DNA of 64,000 nt, taken from positions 16,447 through 80,446 of the forward strand of contig NZ_CCDG010000070.1 in assembly GCF_000723885.1 (NCBI RefSeq). The letters run 5' to 3'. The stretch is from Paenibacillus camerounensis (GTDB lineage Bacteria; Bacillota; Bacilli; Paenibacillales; Paenibacillaceae). Under the pieces are notes generated by a model. That model saw nothing but the letters and a program-made list of their open reading frames with translations, ran no database searches and was not told the origin of the DNA. The position numbers were made by a program, and so were the translations under genes. Of the stretch, positions 61,820 through 64,000 are shown in pieces (within the stretch, counting starts at the first letter, position 1; each line of letters opens with the position of its first letter).

Positions 61820-62914
61820 CTATTTTCTTTTCGTCACTTTATACAATAACATGGCTAACTTCACAATAGCGGCATCCCCGAAGCTTCGCACATCAGCACC
61901 TGTCTCCTGCTTGATCTTGTCCAGCCGGTACAGCAGTGTATTGCGGTGAATGTACAGCTTCTTGGCTGTCTCACTCACATTGCAGTCCATTTCAAAGAAC
62001 GTCTCCAGCGTCAGTAGCATTTCCTTATCTGCCAGCACAGAGGAATAGTCACCGATCTGTCCGAGCAGCTGTCTGCGCCTTCCGTCAGGAATACTGTTGA
62101 CCAGCCGCTCCATATGAAGCTCCCATGGGAGATGAATATAGTCACCGACCTGAAAAATCCGGCCAAGGACAATAGTCTCGCGCAAAAGCGCTAAAGAGCC
62201 GGTTAGGCCTTTCACTGGTATGATGGCTGGTGCTACAGCTAGATGGAATACGCCGACCCATTCACTGGCAATCAGCTCATGCAGCCCCATGCCGGTCTGT
62301 GCAAGCAGCTCATCTTCACTTTCTTCCTCATCTTCCTTATCATCTCCGCCAGTGAGCAATTCCTTACGGGCCAAAATCAGCCATTCCTTTTCCTGCAGCG
62401 GAATAAGCAGGACATCATTCTCGAAGTAATTACGCAGCAGCTTCATCAAAGAACGGTAGGTCATCTGCGGGTTATGCACGTTTTCACTGACCAGCAGAAA
62501 AGGAATCATATCACCGAACAAGCGGCTTTTTAACGACATCTCGTCCGGTATCTCGGCGTCGGTCTTTTCCTGTTCCAGCTGTGAGTTAAGCCATAAGCTG
62601 AGCTGGCGGGCTTCGACCTCGCCTTCTTCTTTCAATCCTGTTGCTTTCAGCGCGACAGCATAATTACGTGCCGCATAATTGACCAACTGCAGCTCCAGAG
62701 TAGAAAGTCCCTCCATTTCAACCCATAATGCAGTGAAACGGCCCTCATTCTCATATAAAGGAACCCATAAATGCCCTTCATGCGTAACCGGCTGATCCTG
62801 CGGATCTGCGCCAATACCAAAAAGAGAAGCCGAATGCTGCCTCCCGAGCTGTTTGATTCCGGTTCTCTTTCCCGTGAGCTGCTCCAATCTTTGACGCAAA
62901 GCCTCACTATCCAT
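61820..62914 (-). CDS. PucR-family transcriptional regulator
   Basis: A protein of about 364 residues with a PucR-type C-terminal helix-turn-helix (about 305-360, LETFFEMDCNVSETAKKLYIHRNTLLYRLDKIKQETGAD), the CdaR/PucR signature. The N-terminal and middle parts (about 10-290) are a variable sensor region with a GGDEF-like-fold CdaR segment. Effector and targets are unknown; its place directly upstream of msmX suggests carbohydrate or carbon control. Start is ambiguous: GGTGGAG lies before ATG at 62923, GTG at 62920 and ATG at 62914; spacing fits 62914 best. Confidence 0.82.
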   Translation of the reverse strand: MDSEALRQRLEQLTGKRTGIKQLGRQHSASLFGIGADPQDQPVTHEGHLWVPLYENEGRFTALWVEMEGLSTLELQLVNYAARNYAVALKATGLKEEGEVEARQLSLWLNSQLEQEKTDAEIPDEMSLKSRLFGDMIPFLLVSENVHNPQMTYRSLMKLLRNYFENDVLLIPLQEKEWLILARKELLTGGDDKEDEEESEDELLAQTGMGLHELIASEWVGVFHLAVAPAIIPVKGLTGSLALLRETIVLGRIFQVGDYIHLPWELHMERLVNSIPDGRRRQLLGQIGDYSSVLADKEMLLTLETFFEMDCNVSETAKKLYIHRNTLLYRLDKIKQETGADVRSFGDAAIVKLAMLLYKVTKRK

Positions 62915-63163
62915 AGTCACCATTCTCCACCACTTTTGCTCTTTTCGCCTATTTTATCATATTTTGCAACAGGATGCGGGCAAGCCCGTCTGAATGATAA
63001 GTGACAAGTAACAATACGCCGTTTAAATAATTCTTTTTTTACTACTAACTATTTTTTAGAATCCGGCAGAACAGGTGGACTGAGCTTCTTCAGTACTTTG
63101 TTCATTCAGTTTCCTACAATTTCCCCTTCAACCATAGCTACCGTAGCCTGTTTGTAAAAAAAC

Positions 63164-63194
63164 AAAAAAGCCACCATCCGAAGATGATGACTTT
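63164..63194 (-). terminator. Terminator of the tRNA cluster
   Basis: AAAGTCATCATC/GGATGGTGGCTTT stem followed by TTTTG and further T-rich sequence on the minus strand, just past tRNA-Lys. Confidence 0.75.
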
Positions 63195-63204
63195 CTGTTT
63201 GGAA

Positions 63205-63277
63205 TGAGCCATGAAGGACTCGAACCTTCGACACCCTGATTAAAAGTCAGGTGCTCTACCAACTGAGCTAATGGCTC
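63205..63277 (-). tRNA. tRNA-Lys (anticodon TTT)
   Basis: A 73-base cloverleaf with acceptor GAGCCAT/ATGGCTC, anticodon loop CTTTTAA, T-loop TTCGAGT. CCA is not encoded. Last gene of the cluster before its terminator. Confidence 0.95.
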
Positions 63278-63284
63278 ATAAAAA

Positions 63285-63370
63285 TGGTGGAGGCTGATGG
63301 ATTCGAACCACCGAACACGTACGTGAGCAGATTTACAGTCTGATGCGTTTGGCCACTTCGCTAAGCCTCC
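63285..63370 (-). tRNA. tRNA-Tyr (anticodon GTA)
   Basis: An 86-base class II tRNA with a long variable arm, acceptor GGAGGCT, anticodon loop CTGTAAA, encoded CCA. Confidence 0.95.
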
Positions 63371-63373
63371 ATA

Positions 63374-63449
63374 TGGTGGCGCGGGAGGGAATCGAACCCC
63401 CGACACAAGGATTTTCAGTCCTTTGCTCTACCGACTGAGCTACCGAGCC
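63374..63449 (-). tRNA. tRNA-Phe (anticodon GAA)
   Basis: A 76-base cloverleaf, anticodon loop CTGAAAA, T-loop TTCGATT, encoded CCA. The acceptor 5' arm GGCTCGG faces CCGCGCC, leaving a U4-C69 mismatch where Bacillus tRNA-Phe has U-A. Confidence 0.93.
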
Positions 63450-63475
63450 ATAAAAAACAAGCCGAAAATTAAAAA

Positions 63476-63553
63476 TGGCGGAACCGACGGGATTCGAACC
63501 CGCGATCTCCTGCGTGACAGGCAGGCATGTTAGGCCAACTACACCACGGTTCC
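63476..63553 (-). tRNA. tRNA-Asp (anticodon GTC)
   Basis: A 78-base cloverleaf with acceptor GGAACCG/CGGTTCC, discriminator G, anticodon loop CTGTCAC, encoded CCA. Confidence 0.94.
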
Positions 63554-63569
63554 GCATTTGTAAAAATAA

Positions 63570-63645
<76 letters not shown>

Positions 63646-63674
63646 ACGGTGTAAAAGTGTACTACAGATGAAAA

Positions 63675-63750
63675 TGGTGGAGGCTGAGGGGATCGAACCC
63701 CCGACCCTCTGCTTGTAAGGCAGATGCTCTCCCAGCTGAGCTAAGCCTCC
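63675..63750 (-). tRNA. tRNA-Val (anticodon TAC)
   Basis: A 76-base cloverleaf with acceptor GGAGGCT/AGCCTCC, anticodon loop CTTACAA, encoded CCA. Confidence 0.95.
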
Positions 63751-63757
63751 GAAAATA

Positions 63758-63834
63758 TGGTAGCGGCAGAGGGGATCGAACCCCCGACCTCACGGGTATG
63801 AACCGTACGCTCTAGCCAGCTGAGCTACGCCGCC
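63758..63834 (-). tRNA. tRNA-Met, elongator (anticodon CAT)
   Basis: A 77-base cloverleaf with anticodon loop TTCATAC. The base-paired acceptor end (G1-U72) and the D-arm TAGCTCAGCTGGCTAGAGC match the elongator type rather than initiator. CCA encoded. Confidence 0.93.
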
Positions 63835-63860
63835 ACATTAATTGATTATGGATTTAGGAA

Positions 63861-63952
63861 TGGCGGAGAGAGAGGGATTCGAACCCTCGCACCGCTTACG
63901 CAGTCTAACCCCTTAGCAGAGGGTCCCCTTATAGCCACTTGGGTATCTCTCC
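63861..63952 (-). tRNA. tRNA-Ser (anticodon GCT)
   Basis: A 92-base class II tRNA with a long variable arm, acceptor GGAGAGA, anticodon loop CTGCTAA, discriminator G and encoded CCA. First of the eight in transcription order within the window; the cluster may extend beyond 64000. Confidence 0.94.
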
Positions 63953-64000
63953 AAACGATCTGGTGCCATATAAATCCATACAGGAACTTGATTCCTGAAA

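Overview
The window looks like a chromosome segment of a Paenibacillus or a close Paenibacillaceae relative. Gene order follows the Bacillus conserved blocks (cggR-gap-pgk-tpi-gpmI-eno / secG-rnr-smpB-ssrA; rapZ-yvcK-whiA-crh; hisZGDBHAFI; hprK-lgt-ppaX-yvoF). It also carries the secreted SLH-anchored polysaccharide lyases, copper-amine-oxidase-type stalk domain, AGGAGG-type ribosome sites and frequent TTG/GTG starts usual in that group. Nearly all genes lie on the minus strand; only clpP, one tRNA-Arg and a gluconokinase are on the plus strand.

Layout. 1-16.4 kb is accessory: an aldo/keto reductase, a large SLH surface protein, a secreted pectate lyase, an MscS-type channel, a giant SLH-anchored family 11 rhamnogalacturonan lyase and two VOC/PhnB-like genes. 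Both lyases have cre-like sites in their leaders, so the pectin genes are probably under catabolite repression. 16.5-18.4 kb holds a truncated methyltransferase and the tmRNA gene, whose 3' end is duplicated as an 89-bp imperfect repeat flanking about 750 bp of AT-rich orphan DNA: the scar of an element that integrated into ssrA. 18.4-30.2 kb is smpB, rnr (with a very long Gly/Lys/Arg-rich tail), secG and the six-gene glycolytic operon led by cggR, with promoter and CggR operator visible.

30.4-44.5 kb has tRNA-Arg, clpP behind a perfect CtsR box, secreted or extracytoplasmic small proteins, and the glcK-rapZ-yvcK-whiA-crh block, in which the Crh-position HPr keeps the phosphorylatable His15. 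A two-gene DUF1858/hemerythrin operon behind an Fnr-type dyad, trxB and a TPR protein follow. 43.5-52.5 kb is the complete histidine operon (hisZ-G-D-B-H-A-F-IE), continuing into hisJ and a divergent prs paralogue, with a palindrome and direct repeats upstream of hisZ. 52.7-63 kb has gluconokinase, two tandem acyltransferase-3 membrane proteins, the hprK-lgt-ppaX-acyltransferase operon, the multi-sugar ABC ATPase MsmX/UgpC and a PucR-type regulator. The right end is a run of eight tRNA genes (in transcription order Ser, Met, Val, Thr, Asp, Phe, Tyr, Lys) continuing beyond the window.

The genes form a coherent carbon-control picture: HprK, a Crh/HPr, glucokinase, CggR, YvcK, RapZ, MsmX and cre sites sit within one neighbourhood. 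I see no defence system, CRISPR array or intact mobile element. The most notable items are the ssrA integration scar, the RNase R tail, the His15-bearing Crh-locus protein, the divergent Prs in the his operon and the repeat array upstream of hisZ.
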